Assembly: GCA_025175895.1 (NCBI GenBank)
Contig: CM045989.1
Span: forward strand, 17,663,928-17,727,927
Origin: Wurfbainia villosa
Lineage: Eukaryota > Streptophyta > Magnoliopsida > Zingiberales > Zingiberaceae
Length of the DNA: 64,000 bases
Reading direction: 5' to 3'
Shown here: in pieces, positions 44,176-55,700 of the stretch
How the letters are laid out: every line of letters begins with the position of its first letter
Position numbering within the stretch: the first letter of the stretch is position 1
Notes under the pieces: generated by a model
Told to the model about the DNA's origin: nothing
Database searches by the model: none
What the model saw: only the letters and a program-made list of their open reading frames with translations
Program-made: the position numbers and the translations under genes

Positions 44176-45906
44176 ATGGCCGGCTCAAACATCCACCCAC
44201 CGAAGTTCCACGGCGAATTCTCTTGGTGGAAAAAGCGAATGGAGGTATTTTTCGAAACGGATTTTGACATTATGATTACAATGGAATCCGGTTTCGTTTT
44301 GCCTAGGGATGAAGAAGGGAAACCAATCGAAAAATCACGATGGACTAAGAAGCAAAGAGAGGAGCACCTTGCGAACTCAAAGGCAAAACATCATCTTTTC
44401 AATGTGCTCCCCCAACAAGAGATCAACCGGATTAGAGAATGTGCTAGCGCCAAAGAGATGTGGGAAAAGCTTATAGAACTCCATGAAGGCACATCCGAGG
44501 CCAAGCTAGCAAGAAGAGACCTCCTCCGCTCCCAACTATCCAATATAAAACTAGAAAAGGGAGAAAAGGTAACCTCACTACACTCTAGGTTTAAAGAAAT
44601 TTTAATTGGGCTAACAAGTGTAGGTGAGAAGCTATCAAACCAGGATATGGTAATGAAGGCCATAGATGCCTTTCCCCGGTCCTCAAAATGGAGCTCCATG
44701 GTGGACTCATTTTATATCTCCAAGAACCTAGAAGTGAGCACCTTGGAGGAATTCTTTTCAACCATGGAGCTTCACGAAACTAGGCTTGAAGGAATACAAG
44801 AGGAGCCTAGAATTCAACCCTCAAGAGGAGTAGCCTTGATGGCAAACAAGGGGAAGAAGAAGATAGAAGTCCCCTCCTCCTCATCCGATGAAGCCTCCTC
44901 CTCCTCCATGGATAGCACCGAAGAAGCCTACATGGTAAGGAAGGTGAGGCGTGTATTTAAGAATTTTAGATTTGATAAATCGAATGATAGGAGTAGAAGA
45001 TCAAGGGGGAAGGTCATATGCTACAATTGCCAAGGAGAGGGACACATAAGGGACAATTATCCTCTCCTAAACAAAAGCAAAGAAGAGAAGAAAAAGAAAG
45101 AAGAGAAGAGGAAGAAGAAGGGGAGCAAGAGAAAGGAAGAAGAAAAGAAGACAAAAGAAAAGGGGAAGACCAAAGCTCTAAAGGCAAGGACTTGGGATGA
45201 CCCATCCTCATCCTCCTCATCATCATCGGATGAGGAGAATGCCTTTGTCACCAATTTGGCCTTGATGGCCTTTGATGACTTGGATTGCTCTTCATCCAAA
45301 AATGAAAGATCAAGCTCAAGTGGGGAGAGCTCAAATGAAGGGGGAGCTTCTACATCCTCATCATCCGAAGAAGAAGAAGAAGACATGGAAACTATGGTAA
45401 CGAAGGCCTCTCCTAAGAAAATAGTTTCCATAATTTCTAGTTTAACTAAGGACTTATTTGGCATGAAAAAGAAAAATAAGAGCATGCTAGATAAAATTAA
45501 GGATTTAGAAAATAAGCTAGAAAATGCATGCTTAAATGATAATATTTCTTCTAGCTTAGATGATGCATGCTCACATGACCTTTATGTGCCATTAGATGTT
45601 AGTGATGCATGTATAAATGAAAATAGGGCCTTATGGGAAAAGGTAGATTATTTAACCAAAGCCCTAGAGAAATTCACAATTGGCTCCAACACATTGAACA
45701 TGATCTTAGGGAGCCAAAGAGCTAGTTTCAACAAAAAAGGCCTAGGATACAAGGAAAAGAAAAATGAAAAGGCCTATAAATGCCTAATAGCTAGAGGACA
45801 AGATAAAAAGAAAGTAATTGCTAGGAAATGGATCCCCAAGGAGTATTTAGTGAACCCAATAGGAAAGAATTTATTTTGGGTTCCAAAATCCATCCTTAAG
45901 GGTTAG
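44176..45906 (+). CDS. Element F intact Gag, UBN2-like, 576 aa
   Basis: The only intact long gene in the window. The ATG is 48 bp after the PBS. Residues 1-200: UBN2-type Gag (FSWWKKRMEVFFETDFD; ECASAKEMWEKLIELHEG; LEKGEKVTSLHSRFKEIL). Residue 282 on: one zinc knuckle, CYNCQGEGHIRDNYP, where the last Cys ligand is Tyr. Then a Lys/Glu-rich stretch, Ser/Glu tracts, a coiled-coil-like segment (MLDKIKDLENKLEN) and the family tail FWVPKS. It would assemble particles and package element RNA in the cytoplasm. The altered knuckle may weaken RNA binding. Confidence 0.9.
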   Translation: MAGSNIHPPKFHGEFSWWKKRMEVFFETDFDIMITMESGFVLPRDEEGKPIEKSRWTKKQREEHLANSKAKHHLFNVLPQQEINRIRECASAKEMWEKLIELHEGTSEAKLARRDLLRSQLSNIKLEKGEKVTSLHSRFKEILIGLTSVGEKLSNQDMVMKAIDAFPRSSKWSSMVDSFYISKNLEVSTLEEFFSTMELHETRLEGIQEEPRIQPSRGVALMANKGKKKIEVPSSSSDEASSSSMDSTEEAYMVRKVRRVFKNFRFDKSNDRSRRSRGKVICYNCQGEGHIRDNYPLLNKSKEEKKKKEEKRKKKGSKRKEEEKKTKEKGKTKALKARTWDDPSSSSSSSSDEENAFVTNLALMAFDDLDCSSSKNERSSSSGESSNEGGASTSSSSEEEEEDMETMVTKASPKKIVSIISSLTKDLFGMKKKNKSMLDKIKDLENKLENACLNDNISSSLDDACSHDLYVPLDVSDACINENRALWEKVDYLTKALEKFTIGSNTLNMILGSQRASFNKKGLGYKEKKNEKAYKCLIARGQDKKKVIARKWIPKEYLVNPIGKNLFWVPKSILKG

Positions 45907-47174
45907 AAAACCCCTAGGGTAGTCAACCATATGGAATTGACCTATATCATATTTTGGTTGACTTAGGATGACGGGACAACATTTTTTAGATAGTGTTGGG
46001 TGATGATAACGTACCCATAAATAGGTAATAATGCTTAAATCATGATGATTAATGTAATCCCTATGTATGTTTGCAATCATGATTTATGTTTTTAAAATTT
46101 GGCACGTTATCATGAGAAATAGGTTTGAATCATGCTTTAGGTAATACTTTATTTAGTATCACCACATAATACCTAATGCATGATTATAATTTGATGAAAA
46201 CATGCATTTCATGATCATAATGTAGAATTCATTCATATATGTCATTATGATCATGTAGGTTGTTAGGATGATACTTAACCATGATAGAATTGCATGAATA
46301 TATTGGTTAAGTATATACAAATACCCCCTAGGATGCATCTCACACTCACTATAGGCTAACTTGATTGCAAACTTAGCATGAGTGAGATATTAGGATGATA
46401 CAAATGTCCACTAATGCCTATGGCATTTAGATGGTCATTTAAAGTATCAACATAGCAATAATAGACCAATCATGGGGAAGGCTTATGTTTAATTCATAGA
46501 CATATTGCCCAAAGATCATGGTTGGATATTTCATATGTTTTCAAAACAATTCCTTAATCTAAAATCTATGTATTCATGTTTTGGAACAATTCAAAGCAAG
46601 ACTAGGTGTTAAAATGGATACTAACATGCTCAAAAACTAGTGGTTTTTCAAGTGTTTGGATTTTTGGCAAATCTCAGAAAATATAATGATTTTTCATGAA
46701 AAACTATTTTTCCTTGATAGATATACTTAATAGAAATATGCTCCTCAAATTTTATGATTTTTCGAATTTTCTGGAATTTTTAATGCATTTCTGAAATTAC
46801 TAAAATCGTAATTTGAACAATTGTGCAATGATTGCATATCGATAGAATGATCGCCCACCAAAATCACAGCCTGCAATTTTTTGATTTCAGATTTTAATCA
46901 TGCTTTTGGTATTTTCCCTCCATTATACTTGATGCCATGAGCTTATAACTTAGTGTTAATCTTTTTGATGGTGTCAAAGGGGGAGAAATAATTTATGTTT
47001 AAGTTAATCATTTTAGGGGAAGAAATATATGATAGGGGGAGAAAATTTGCATAGAGAGTTTCATGGATTAAGGGGGAGTTGCATGTTGTTATATCATGTT
47101 TATCTTTACATGCTTTCTTACCTTAGAATTTATATAAAATGTTTTTACCTAACTTAAACGGATTGCCACACATC
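45907..47174 (+). other. Element F non-coding 3' internal region
   Basis: AT-rich without genes. It contains a hairpin (atctcac at 46337-46343 with gtgagat at 46382-46388), many tcatgatcat/gcatgat motifs, and PPT-like runs near 46977, 47035 and 47070. Confidence 0.7.
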
Positions 47175-47188
47175 AAAAAGGGGGAGAT
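47175..47188 (+). promoter_or_regulatory. Element F polypurine tract
   Basis: aaaaagggggagat lies directly before the 3' LTR, the same motif as in B1 (21995-22008). Confidence 0.88.
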
Positions 47189-48315
47189 TGTTAGGGCAAT
47201 CTCTTGCCATAATATGGTTTTGATGGTGTGGCAAAGGGTTTAAGTTAGTTTGATATGTTGATTTGATATGTGTGTTGAAGTCGTGCAGGACTTAGTAATT
47301 CGCACATGGAGTCGTGGCAAGTTTCACAACTCATGACTCGTGCCTTGAGTCGGTGAAGGATAGCTTTGCGGAAGCCGTGCGCTTGGAGCATCCGAGGGAC
47401 CCCCCGACGAGAAGCTTGGAGTGAAGCCGGAGGAAGTAGACTTCGAGGCAAGAGACGCAAAGGAGCATTGCAGAGCCGTGCGCCTGATGCTGCCGAGGGA
47501 CGTGGCCGAGAACGAAGAGAACTTCGAAGGCGAGGGACTCCGAGAAATGAGAGTGAGCGATTGTAACCCGGGGAAGGGTAGTTTAGGTGGAACTTGGCCA
47601 TTTGTCGAGTGAGTTATGGCCGGATTGTGGCGATCGGCGCTTCGTACGGGCGTCATGCAGACCATCGATCAGGCGGCGATCGATCGATCAATAGGGTTTG
47701 ACCCGAACCGTTCGTAGCCGGCCGGGACGATCGACTACGGAGCGGCCGATCGGCGATGAGGTCCATCACCGATCGCCAAGAGTTTCGTTGGACTACAACG
47801 GTCGGGATCCGACGTGTTCAAGGCCGTTAGTAGTGACTCGCCACGCCAAGGGCGGCAAATGATCGATGGTGGCCAACGGGAAGAAAACAGCCCTCTCTAT
47901 AAAAAGGGAGGGTGTAAGCCTTTGAGAGGCTAATGCTCATACTCCAAACAATCTTCCTAGTGCCCCACAAGCTCTAAACTCTTCTTACCTGTTCTTACTC
48001 CATTCTATTTGTAAGAAGAGTGTGCTTGATTTGTAAAGGTTACCTCCACCTAGCTTGGTGCAAAGGAGAGACCATTTAGTGGATTGGTTTAACGGAGTGA
48101 TTCACCGAGGACGAATCAGGGACCGTGGATTAGCGGCGTAGCCGTGAACCACGTTATACCATCGTGTTAGCGTTTGTTTTATTGTTTATCTTTTGCTTTG
48201 TCTATTTGTATTTGTATATTCCGCTTGCGCTAATCTTTTGTAGACGAGCAATTTACGACGTCCAACGTACGAGGGCTATTCACCCCCCTCTAGCCGGCCG
48301 TACCGATCCCCTACA
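47189..48315 (+). repeat. Element F 3' LTR (1127 bp)
   Basis: Nearly identical to the 5' LTR at both ends and different in the central cgatcg-rich block (47580-47885). Followed by the TSD acttg. Confidence 0.93.
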
Positions 48316-48806
48316 ACTTGTTCATCTATACGCTAGCCTTCAGGTGCTTCCATCAGCTATTGTCATGCTAAGTTAGTCTATACCGCTAAGGCACATTGGG
48401 TTTACACTGCCAAGACTCCCGCTTGGACTTTACGCCACCGACCATTGGACTTATGCTGCCAAGACTCCCCCCTTGGACTTTACTCCGGCAATATCACCCC
48501 TTGGACTTCCCTCACCAACCCATGTTGAACTTTCCATTTGCTAAGACTCAAGCTTGGACTTTCCTTTGCCAAGACCCATGCTTGGACTTTCCATCATATG
48601 GTCAACCCCATGTCAATCATATAGTCAAACAATGGTTAAACCATCGTCAACCATCAAAATACCACTCGAGTCAAACTCGAGTCTGGTTAATCATGACCCG
48701 GGTCAATTGCACCAACAATCTCTCCCAAAATATTGTCAAACATCAAAACACTACTGGAGTCTTACTTGAGTCTGGTCAATCATGACCTGGGCCGATCGCA
48801 CCAACA

Positions 48807-49413
48807 GGACACAAACATATGGTTAGAGGCAGCCACTACCTCCCACGACACAGATGTATCTTATATAGGGGAGTGACTCTTCAGGGATGCTAACAACAAT
48901 TCACTATCCTACAGCTCCAGAGATTTATTATTCAGGGGCACCTACATAGTGGTACCCACCGGCCAGCTCTCAGGGATATATTATGCCTACGCAGAAGAGT
49001 TAGCCTCCAACAGCAGTATCACAGAGCCAGACTCATCCTGAGTGGAGGCACTCTACTACTTTATCAGGAGCACAACCACTGAATATGGAGGTTAGATGGG
49101 TTAATGCCATTACCAGAGAGGATGCTCAGCGAGCTGAGGGATCGGTCATTCGAGGTATGATTTCGGTTTATTCTATATATGTAGATACTTTGATTGATAC
49201 TGGTAGTTCACATTCCTTTGTATCTAGAATATTTCTAGGTAGAATTGGAAGGATTTCTATTATTCGTTCTTGTGGGTTAGTGGTATCATTACCATCAGGA
49301 GAGGTGTCGACTAGTCATCAGGAAATAAGAGGCTGTCCATTGGATTTCGATGGGCATATACTTACGGTGGACCTTTAGGTGTTGGAGATGGTGGAATTTG
49401 ACATTAACTCAGA
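48807..49413 (+). pseudogene. Element G Gag tail and aspartic protease
   Basis: 48807-49084 is a degenerate Gln/Ser/Pro-coding tail of Gag with no zinc knuckle left. The frame 49085-49378 is retropepsin-like (RVP_2): VIRGMISVYSIYVDTLIDTG, active site DTGSSHSFV with its Asp codon at 49196-49198, then RIFLGRIGR. A TAG at 49376-49378 ends it before the linker to RT. Confidence 0.8.
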
Positions 49414-50280
49414 ATGTATTGGTTAGCTACTTACTATGCTACAGTGGATTGTAGAGCTAGAGTAGTGACTTTTCGACCACCAGATCAGCCTGCATGGGAA
49501 TTCGTTGGTACAAGAGATGATGGAGTGTCCATTATATCTGCACTTCAGGCTCGAAAATTATTGTCTCATGGTTGTCAGGGGTACTTATTGTCTTTGGTCA
49601 AAATGGAGAGTGAGGAAATACCACCCCTCTCCAGTGTGTGTGTAGTTCGAGAGTATCTGGATATATTCCCAGATGAACTTTCGGGCTTGCCACCTCCTAG
49701 GCTTGTGGAATTTGCGATAGAGGTAATCCCAAGAATTGCACCGGTATCAAAAAATCCTTATCGAATGGCACCGAAAGAGATGAATGAGCTTAAAATACAA
49801 CTGCAGGAGTTGTTGGATAAGGGATTTGTTCATCCTAGTGTTTCACCATGGGGAGCTCTGGTACTTTTCGTTAAAAGAAAAGATGGATCATTGCAATTAT
49901 GTATTGACTACCGACAACTAAATGCAATGACCGTTAAGAACAAATATCCACTGCCGAGGATAGAGGATTTATTTGATCAACTCAAGGATACTTGTGTGTA
50001 TTCCAAGATTGATCTGTGCTCAAGTTATCATCAGGTGAGAGTAAGAGACGAGGATGTGCAGAAGACAGTGTTCTGCATGCGTTATGGACATTACGAGTTT
50101 CTGGTGATGTTGTTTGGTCTTACTAATGCTCCGACTGCAGTTATGGATTTGATGAACCGGGTATTCTTGAGGTACTTGAATCAGTTTGTCATCATATTTA
50201 TAGATGATATTTTGATTTATTCTCGATCTGAGGAGGAGCATGAGCATCACCTTCGGATAGTGTTAGAAATGTTGCGATGA
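49414..50280 (+). pseudogene. Element G reverse transcriptase, N-terminal and palm part
   Basis: 288 residues without a stop. Motifs: EYLDIFPDELSGLPPPR, PYRMAPKEMNELK, LQLCIDYRQLNAMTVKNKYP, DLCSSYHQVRVRDEDVQKT, FLVMLFGLTNAPT and the catalytic FIDD at 50197-50208. Family copies usually read FGLTNAPAAFMDLMN; here it is NAPTAVMDLMN. A TGA follows LEMLR where Arg is expected. Confidence 0.9.
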
Positions 50281-51060
50281 GAGCATCTATATGCCAAGTT
50301 CAGTAAATGCACTTTCTGGCTATCTTCCGTGGGTTTTCTTGGACATATGGTATCTAACAGGGGTATTTCTGTTGATCCCTAGAATATTAAGGCGATTACC
50401 AGCTGGGAGCAGCCAAAGTCAGTTCAGGAAGTCCGTAGTTTCCTTGGATTGGCCGAGTATTATCGTAGATTCGTGGAGGGATTTTCTCATATTGCCACAC
50501 CACTTACTCGCTTGACTCGGAAAGGGATCAAGTTTACCTAGTCAGAGACTTGTGAGACTAGCTTTCAGGAGCTTAAGCAACAGCTAATATCTGCACTTGT
50601 ATTAGTGATTCCTTCTGGTTGCGATGGGATAGTACTGTATACCGATGCTTCTTTCCAAGGGTTGGGAGCAGTTCTGATGCAGTTCGACCGTGTAGTATCT
50701 TCTGCCTCTCGTTAACTAAAGGATCATGAAAGGAATTATCCAGTGCATGATCTGAAGTTAGCAGCCATTATTTTTGTGCTAAAGATATGGAGACATTATC
50801 TGTATGGGATTACTTTTGAGATCTATACGGACCATAAGAGTTTGAAATATCTTTTCACTCAGAAGGAATTGAATCTTAGACAGAGACAGTGGATGGAATA
50901 TCTGAAGGATTACGATTGCACCATTCAGTATCATCCGGGGAAAGCTAATGTTGTAGCAGATGCACTGAGCAGGAAGTCCCATGGGATTCTAGATAGTCAT
51001 TTAACAACAGTTACTGATCTAGTTCGACAGTTCTCAGAGTTGGAATTGTCTGAATAAGGT
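50281..51060 (+). pseudogene. Element G RT thumb and RNase H
   Basis: Same frame as the palm. Thumb remnants EHLYAKFSKCTFWL and FLGLAEYYRRFVEGFS are readable in pieces. RNase H follows with YTDASFQGLGAVLMQ, VHDLKLAAIIFVLKIWRHYL, YTDHKSLKYLFTQKELN and HPGKANVVADALSRK. Stops fall where Gln, Trp or Arg is expected. The end runs into the 134-bp duplication. Confidence 0.88.
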
Positions 51061-51197
51061 TAAACATCCCGGGGAAAGCTAATGTTGTAGCAGATGCACT
51101 GAGCAGGAAGTCCCATGGGATTCTAGCCAGTCATTTGACAGCAGTTACTGATCTAGTTCGACAGTTCTCAGAGTTGGAATTGTCTGAATAAGGTCAA
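50937..51197 (+). repeat. 134-bp tandem duplication at the end of element G RNase H
   Basis: ggggaaagctaatgttgtag starts at 50937 and again at 51071. The copies run to gaataaggt(t/c)aaacatccc and differ at only a few positions. The second copy shifts the downstream integrase frame by 134 (2 mod 3), which accounts for the frame difference seen. Confidence 0.9.
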
Positions 51198-51383
51198 ACA
51201 TCCCGAGGGATATTAGTTTCTATGGTTGCCCAGTCAACTATTGTTGAAAGGATCAAAGAGGCACAAGCTAGTGATCAATATCGGAAATTTTTATGCAACA
51301 CTGTGGACTCAGGATGACAGACAAATTTCTCGTGTGACGAGACTGGAGTACTTCATTTTCGTGGGAGATTATGTGTTTCGGAT

Positions 51384-52445
51384 ATGCATCCGATTAAGGA
51401 AGAGTTGCTACGAGAGGTACATCATTTGAGATTTGCTATACATCCTGGTGGTACCCAGATGTATAAGTATTCGAAGCGTTCATACTGGTGGGACGGTATG
51501 AAGAGGAATATTGCAGACTTCGTTGCTCGATGTTTGGTATGCCAGCAGAAAAAGGCTGAACATCAGAAATCTGCTGGGTTGCTTCAGGAAATTTCGATAT
51601 CGGAATGGAAATGAGAGCATATTATTATGGATTTCGTTACGGGATTGCCTAGAACTCGTAAAGGACATGATGCGATTTGGGTGATTGTGGACCGGTTAAC
51701 CAAATTCGCTCATTTCCTTTCGATTTGTGGGACAAACCCATTAGATCGACTAACAGAGTTATATTGTAGAGAGATTGTCAGGCTGCATGGAGTGCCCTTG
51801 AGTATTATATCTGATAGAGACCCACGATTTACCTCACGATTCTGGCAAAGTCTTTAGCAGGCTATGAGCACCGAGCTTCGTCTCAGTACAACATTTCATC
51901 CATAGATAGATGGACAGTCTGAGCATACCATTCAGACTCTGGAGGACTTATTGAGATCTTGCGTCATGGATTTCGGAGGCAGATGGGAGGATCACATTCA
52001 TTTGGTGGAGTTTGCTTATAATAATAGTTATCACTCCTCTATTTAGATGGCTCCTTTTGAGGCATTGTACGGCAGACCCTGCAGATCTCTGGTATTGTGG
52101 GAGGATGTTGGGGAACGACAACTATTGGGGCCTCAGAGTATTCAGCATGATACAGAGTTGATACATGTCATCAAACGATGATTATCATAGGCACAAGATT
52201 GGCAGAAGAGTTATGCGGATCGGAGGTGAAGGCCTCTGGAGTTCTCAGTAGAGGATCATGTATTCCTGTGTGTATCACCTACAAAAGGAGTCAAGAGATT
52301 CGGGGTTAAAGGGAAGTTAGCACCACGCTACATTGGTCCATTCGAGATATTGGAGCGGATTGGGGGTGTAGCTTATCTGTTGCCTTTACCTCCGACACTT
52401 GCAGGTGTTCATAACATATTTCATGTTTCTATGCTGAGGAAATAA
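51384..52445 (+). pseudogene. Element G integrase
   Basis: HHCC zinc-binding region (HHLRFAIHPGGTQM ... CLVCQQKK) at 51420-51560, then the rve core: MDFVTGLPRTRKGHDAIWVI, IISDRDPRFTSRFW, and the DGQSEHT region with the third acidic residue near 51920. Stops occur after EWK, after WQSL, in the FHP.IDG segment and further on. The GPY/F-like region PRYIGPFEILERIG is present near 52320. Confidence 0.88.
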
Positions 52446-52667
52446 GTGCTGCATCTTGATCATGTTCTGACAGAGGTGTCGATTCCATTGCAGCATAATG
52501 CGACTTATGAGGAGATTCCAGTGCAGATTCTTGGTCGCAAGGAGCGTCAACTGCGGAACAAAACCATCCGACTGGTAAAGGTTGGATGGCAACATCATAC
52601 GGATGAGGAGGCTACATGGGAGCTGGAGGATACTATCCGAGATCGATACCCTCACCTGTTCACATGA
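52446..52667 (+). pseudogene. Element G chromodomain and C-terminal end of Pol
   Basis: 73 residues ending LVKVGWQHHTDEEATWELED and RYPHLFT before a stop. This is the CHR-type chromodomain end of plant chromoviruses, which directs integration toward particular chromatin. It is in frame with the integrase pieces. Confidence 0.85.
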
Positions 52668-52742
52668 GGTATGTAGTAGTTAAAGATATTTCTTGAGTTA
52701 ATTACTACATTTAAGTACGAAATTTGGGGACCAAATTTTATT

Positions 52743-52755
52743 AAGTGGGGGAGAA
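52743..52755 (+). promoter_or_regulatory. Element G polypurine tract
   Basis: aagtgggggagaa lies directly before the LTR start tgtaagatac. Confidence 0.85.
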
Positions 52756-55700
52756 TGTAAGATACAAAAATAATAATAATTAAGTATAGGGATTAACCCC
52801 TTTAAGTAGCTATTGGGTTTAATCAATGGCTAGGTTTAATTAAGATTAGACTTAATTAGGGATGGCTTGAACCGGTTGGTCGAACGACCTTTAAAAGAGC
52901 CGAATGAACCCATTTGCCTCATCTCTTCTCTCGCAACTTGCTCTTCGTTCTTCCTCACGATTTCCTCCGCTTCTTATTCCCCTCCATGCCTCAGCTGCTG
53001 TCGATAATCCTCTGGTAGAAGATCCAGCTGGAGGGAGGGATTTTGGTCGAGCTCTGGTAGGTGAGAGTCCTCGCTGGGAGCTAGGGGGGGTCGACGGCGG
53101 TTCCATCGGGTCGTCGATCTGAGCTGGGTTTCATGAATTCTGTCGAGATTTGGTAATTGGTTGATCTTCTTCATTGATTTGAATGAGATCCATCCTTATT
53201 TGCATTCTTCATTGCCATTAGCTTCGATTGTTGAGTGGAGAAGGGCAGCAACCATTGAGCAGAGCAGATCGGGAAAGGGGGGATTGGTGTCGGTAAACAA
53301 CATCGGTGTATGGTGTGAGCTGCGTTGTGAGGTGAGTTTTGATTGCGATTTTTGGTTCACAGCAGTAGTGAAGGGGTTGTGTGTTCCTCACAGTGAGATT
53401 TGGGTGTTGCAGCCTCTACATATCGCAGAGCTTGCAGCTGTGATCGGTGATCTAGCCCTATTCGTGTGGTGGCCAATCTGTGCATTTAAGACGAGAAGGT
53501 GAGCTACCATTTACATCTCTGATATAGATGTTGTTTAGATTTTCATCAGGAGTTGTCGATTGATGTTGCTGTGTTGTTGTGATTGTATGGATTGGAGTTA
53601 TGCCGATTGTGATTTAGGTGTTGTTAGGTTTTCAGTCATTGATTTTGTGATCTTGGAGCTAGGATCTTCAATTGGGTGTCCGGTTGGTGGCCGATTGGTG
53701 TGTGAACCAAGTAGATAAGCTGTTGGGTTGTAATTATTTCTTAAGCTTGTGATCAGTTGGTTGTTATGTTGTTGGGTTGCATTGGATGGATGAAGAAATG
53801 CAAGGTGAGTTCAATTGAGCAATGGTGTGTATTCTGATTGTTCTTAGGGTTGCTGACCATGGTGTTTTGTGGATAGAGTTTGGTTGGGTGAATCGACCAA
53901 AGGATGAATGTAGATCTAGGGTTACGAGAGGTGTGTGCTCGAGGTTCTAACTCATAGATGACGAAAGGATACGAACATAAAAACGAAGTAGTGGTTAGTT
54001 TGTATATTTGTTGGATGCTTGTACTTAATCATAGTTTGCTATTATTGTGCAGGTTTGGGATACGAAGCAGGTCCATGACCGGGAGGATTTCTATTACGAG
54101 CTTCGTATTAGGTGGGTAATATCTACCCTGGTCAGGTAGTTTGTTGAATCTAGTGCATGAATTTGGATTTATGCTGATACTTTTTATCTTGACTCCACTC
54201 TTATTTAATCATGTGTTTGTACTTAGCATTTGATCTTTGAGATGTGCTGTTGTTAATTCATCGTTCATTTATCTCGGATATGAATTACAAACCCTATTGT
54301 ATGTTGGCTTATGGATGTTCAGTTAAGTACATGTGGTTAGGGTCACCGTTGTGAACTCAGATTGGGTTACCGTGTCACATCACTAGGGTTAGGTGATGGA
54401 TTAGATTATGGAGTCGATTGTTGTATTGTACACATAATAGTTGTGCATCATTGGTGGATCTAGTTATTTGTGCATAGATAAGTAGGTTGTGATTGTGGAT
54501 TAGTAGTCCTTGCATAGTTGACTTTTGGTTGATTAGGACTCTCTGTGGGTTAGAGAGTGTTGCGGGGATACGTGTGTGGAGCTATGTATCATTACATTGC
54601 ATGCATGCAGTTGATTGGGTCTCCCTTGTGGTTGAGATGGGTTGTCAGTAATCCTGCCTCCTCGGCCACTCGGGGTAGTGGTAGCAGGGTTGAGTGTAGA
54701 TCATTGGTTGTGCGACGTTCGACCACTATAGATGGTGGTAGCTGGAGTTGCATACTTGGCCACTGTTGAGGGTAGTAGTTAGAGTAGCGCACTCGCCACT
54801 ATAGATGATGGTTGTGTGATGTGCAGTTGTCCTATGTTCAATTCTCGACCACTCATGGGTAGTGACCGAGCGGCCAGTAGCAAGGACCCCCGTGGTGTAT
54901 CATATAGCTCTATGATGGCTAGCTACTTATTCATACTACCCATTCGGCCACTCGAGAGTGGTGGTAGCTGGAGTTGGGATAGTTGTCATGTCGTGTCACC
55001 CAAGCCACACTGGGGTCATGGTTGTGCGTAGGGTCTGCAAACATGACCATGCATATGCATTGCTATATATGCATGTATGCTGATATATGTTTTACATATG
55101 CCTGTGAGATGCTACATTTGGTTGAGCTATGATTGCTGCATATGCTTATACATCATGTTACATGCCATTTGCATATTCTATACTGTTGTGTGTTGAGCAA
55201 GACGTACATGTGGTTCAGACTGCTGTATGCATTTGATTCGTGTCATGTCATAGTATAGGATGGACCGGGTTGTTATTACATGTGATTATCTACTGTTCAT
55301 ATGATTGAGTGCTGGTCAGGTGTGGTATTGACCTTGTATGTTATACGGGTTATGTTATTGTATAATTGTTCAGGATGATATATGTAGTGTTGCCACAGAC
55401 TTCCAGGTACGTTGGTACTTTTCATTATATTCAGTTGATCAGTTTAGTATATGCATTGATTATGACTATACTGATGGTTAGTTGTTATTGCATTTAAGAC
55501 TGTATTTCTATTGGACTACATCTGTATACCTATAGATCTCCACATGTATACTTGTAGATCTCCATATCCTTATATGTTGTTCATGCACTATTCCTTATAT
55601 TACCCCTGAGTGTATACTCACCACCACAGACCCTGAGTTTCTTGTCGCCCAGGTGCCAGATAGAAGACTTCGGAATGAACTTGGAGCATCGCCATTTGAT

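Larger units (their letters stand above)
42951..48315 (+). mobile_element. Element F: young gag-only SIRE-like LTR retrotransposon
   Basis: Exact TSDs acttg (42946-42950 and 48316-48320) join the two halves of B4. LTRs 42951-44113 and 47189-48315. PBS, intact gag, non-coding region and PPT are all in place, and no protease, integrase, RT or RNase H is encoded. The last 420 bp of the two LTRs differ at about one position, so the insertion is recent. It matches the TR-GAG class: structurally complete and dependent on other elements for enzymes. Confidence 0.93.
42010..48806 (-). mobile_element. B4: reversed B-type solo LTR, split by element F
   Basis: Left part 42010-42950 and right part 48321-48806 together make one reversed B-type LTR: LTR end near 42010, TATA on the minus strand (ttataaaag, 42500-42508), three exact cagtcgactg palindromes (42536, 42733, 42753), the minisatellite at 48380-48600, and the LTR start at 48806 (ccgatcgcaccaaca). 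It has neither PBS nor PPT next to it, so it is a solo LTR. No TSD is visible (cctga left, ggaca right). Confidence 0.75.

Noticed and set aside
45014..45485. Minus-strand Ser/Phe-rich frames opposite F gag
   Set aside because: They are shadows of the Lys/Glu- and Ser-coding tracts of the intact gag.
52891..53502. Host gene after element G (frames at 52904-53122 and 53161-53502)
   Set aside because: They follow the PPT/LTR start of G and fit the 5' part of a long LTR; no domain or intron-exon logic is seen.
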